The notes under the pieces are model-generated. The model did no database searches. It was not told the DNA's origin and saw nothing but the letters and a program-made list of their open reading frames with translations. This document shows positions 5,577 through 5,604 of a DNA stretch of 5,604 bases, one piece after another. The translations under genes and the position numbers were made by a program. The stretch is taken from contig CALEMD010000084.1 in the NCBI GenBank assembly GCA_937902945.1, positions 1-5,604 on the forward strand. The letters are read 5' to 3'. Numbering within the stretch: the stretch's first letter is position 1; each line of letters opens with the position of its first letter. The DNA comes from an uncultured Erysipelotrichaceae bacterium. GTDB lineage: Bacteria; Bacillota_I; Bacilli_A; Erysipelotrichales; Erysipelotrichaceae.

Positions 5577-5604
5577 AGATCGGAAGAGCACACGTCTGAA
5601 CTCC
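5577..5604 (+). other. Illumina TruSeq adapter remnant (non-genomic)
   Basis: The final 28 bases begin AGATCGGAAGAGC and continue CACACGTCTGAACTCC, which equals the first 28 bases of the TruSeq Read 1 3' adapter. They sit at the very end of the window in read-through orientation and break the rpsN frame. The exact join could shift by a base or two if genomic bases match the adapter by chance. This stretch should be trimmed. Confidence 0.97.

Noticed and set aside
1..5604. A previously undescribed system or accessory island
   Set aside because: Every gene is a standard housekeeping member of the spc/alpha cluster, all on one strand, with short spacers and no sign of insertion or transfer.

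Overview
The window is a 5.6 kb piece of the conserved spc/alpha ribosomal-protein gene cluster. It is read entirely from the minus strand, so transcription runs from high to low coordinates. In transcription order it holds rpsN (uS14, 5'-truncated), rpsH (uS8), rplF (uL6), rplR (uL18), rpsE (uS5), rplO (uL15), secY, adk, infA, rpmJ (bL36), rpsM (uS13) and rpsK (uS11, 3'-truncated). Every junction is 53 nt or shorter and no stretch over 300 bases lacks a gene. I see no tRNA, rRNA, mobile element, CRISPR array or canonical intrinsic terminator.

The organism is most likely a Gram-positive bacterium of the Bacillota. The evidence is the zinc-type CxxC tail of S14, the four-cysteine zinc lid in adenylate kinase, strong AGGAGG-type ribosome binding sites, and the order secY-adk-infA-rpmJ-rpsM-rpsK. 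Two genes usual in this cluster are absent. rpmD (L30) is missing between rpsE and rplO, and map (methionine aminopeptidase) is missing between adk and infA. Loss of L30 is known from Mollicutes, so an Erysipelotrichia-like lineage is a reasonable guess, but it is an inference and not proven here.

The right part (5576 down to 3610) codes for small- and large-subunit proteins with 13-17 nt spacers in which the stop codon often runs straight into the Shine-Dalgarno sequence. The middle (3596 to 1201) holds rplO, secY and adk; secY starts one base after the rplO stop, which suggests translational coupling. The left part (1200 to 1) begins with a 53-nt spacer carrying a strong hairpin, followed by infA, rpmJ, rpsM and rpsK. 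Together the genes supply ribosome subunits, the initiation factor IF-1, the membrane channel for protein export and the enzyme that balances adenine nucleotides, a growth-rate-linked housekeeping unit.

The last 28 bases (5577-5604) are not genomic. They match the start of the Illumina TruSeq Read 1 adapter and cut off rpsN, so the right edge is an assembly artefact. No novel biological system was found; the points worth a second look are the adapter, the two missing genes and the adk-infA hairpin.
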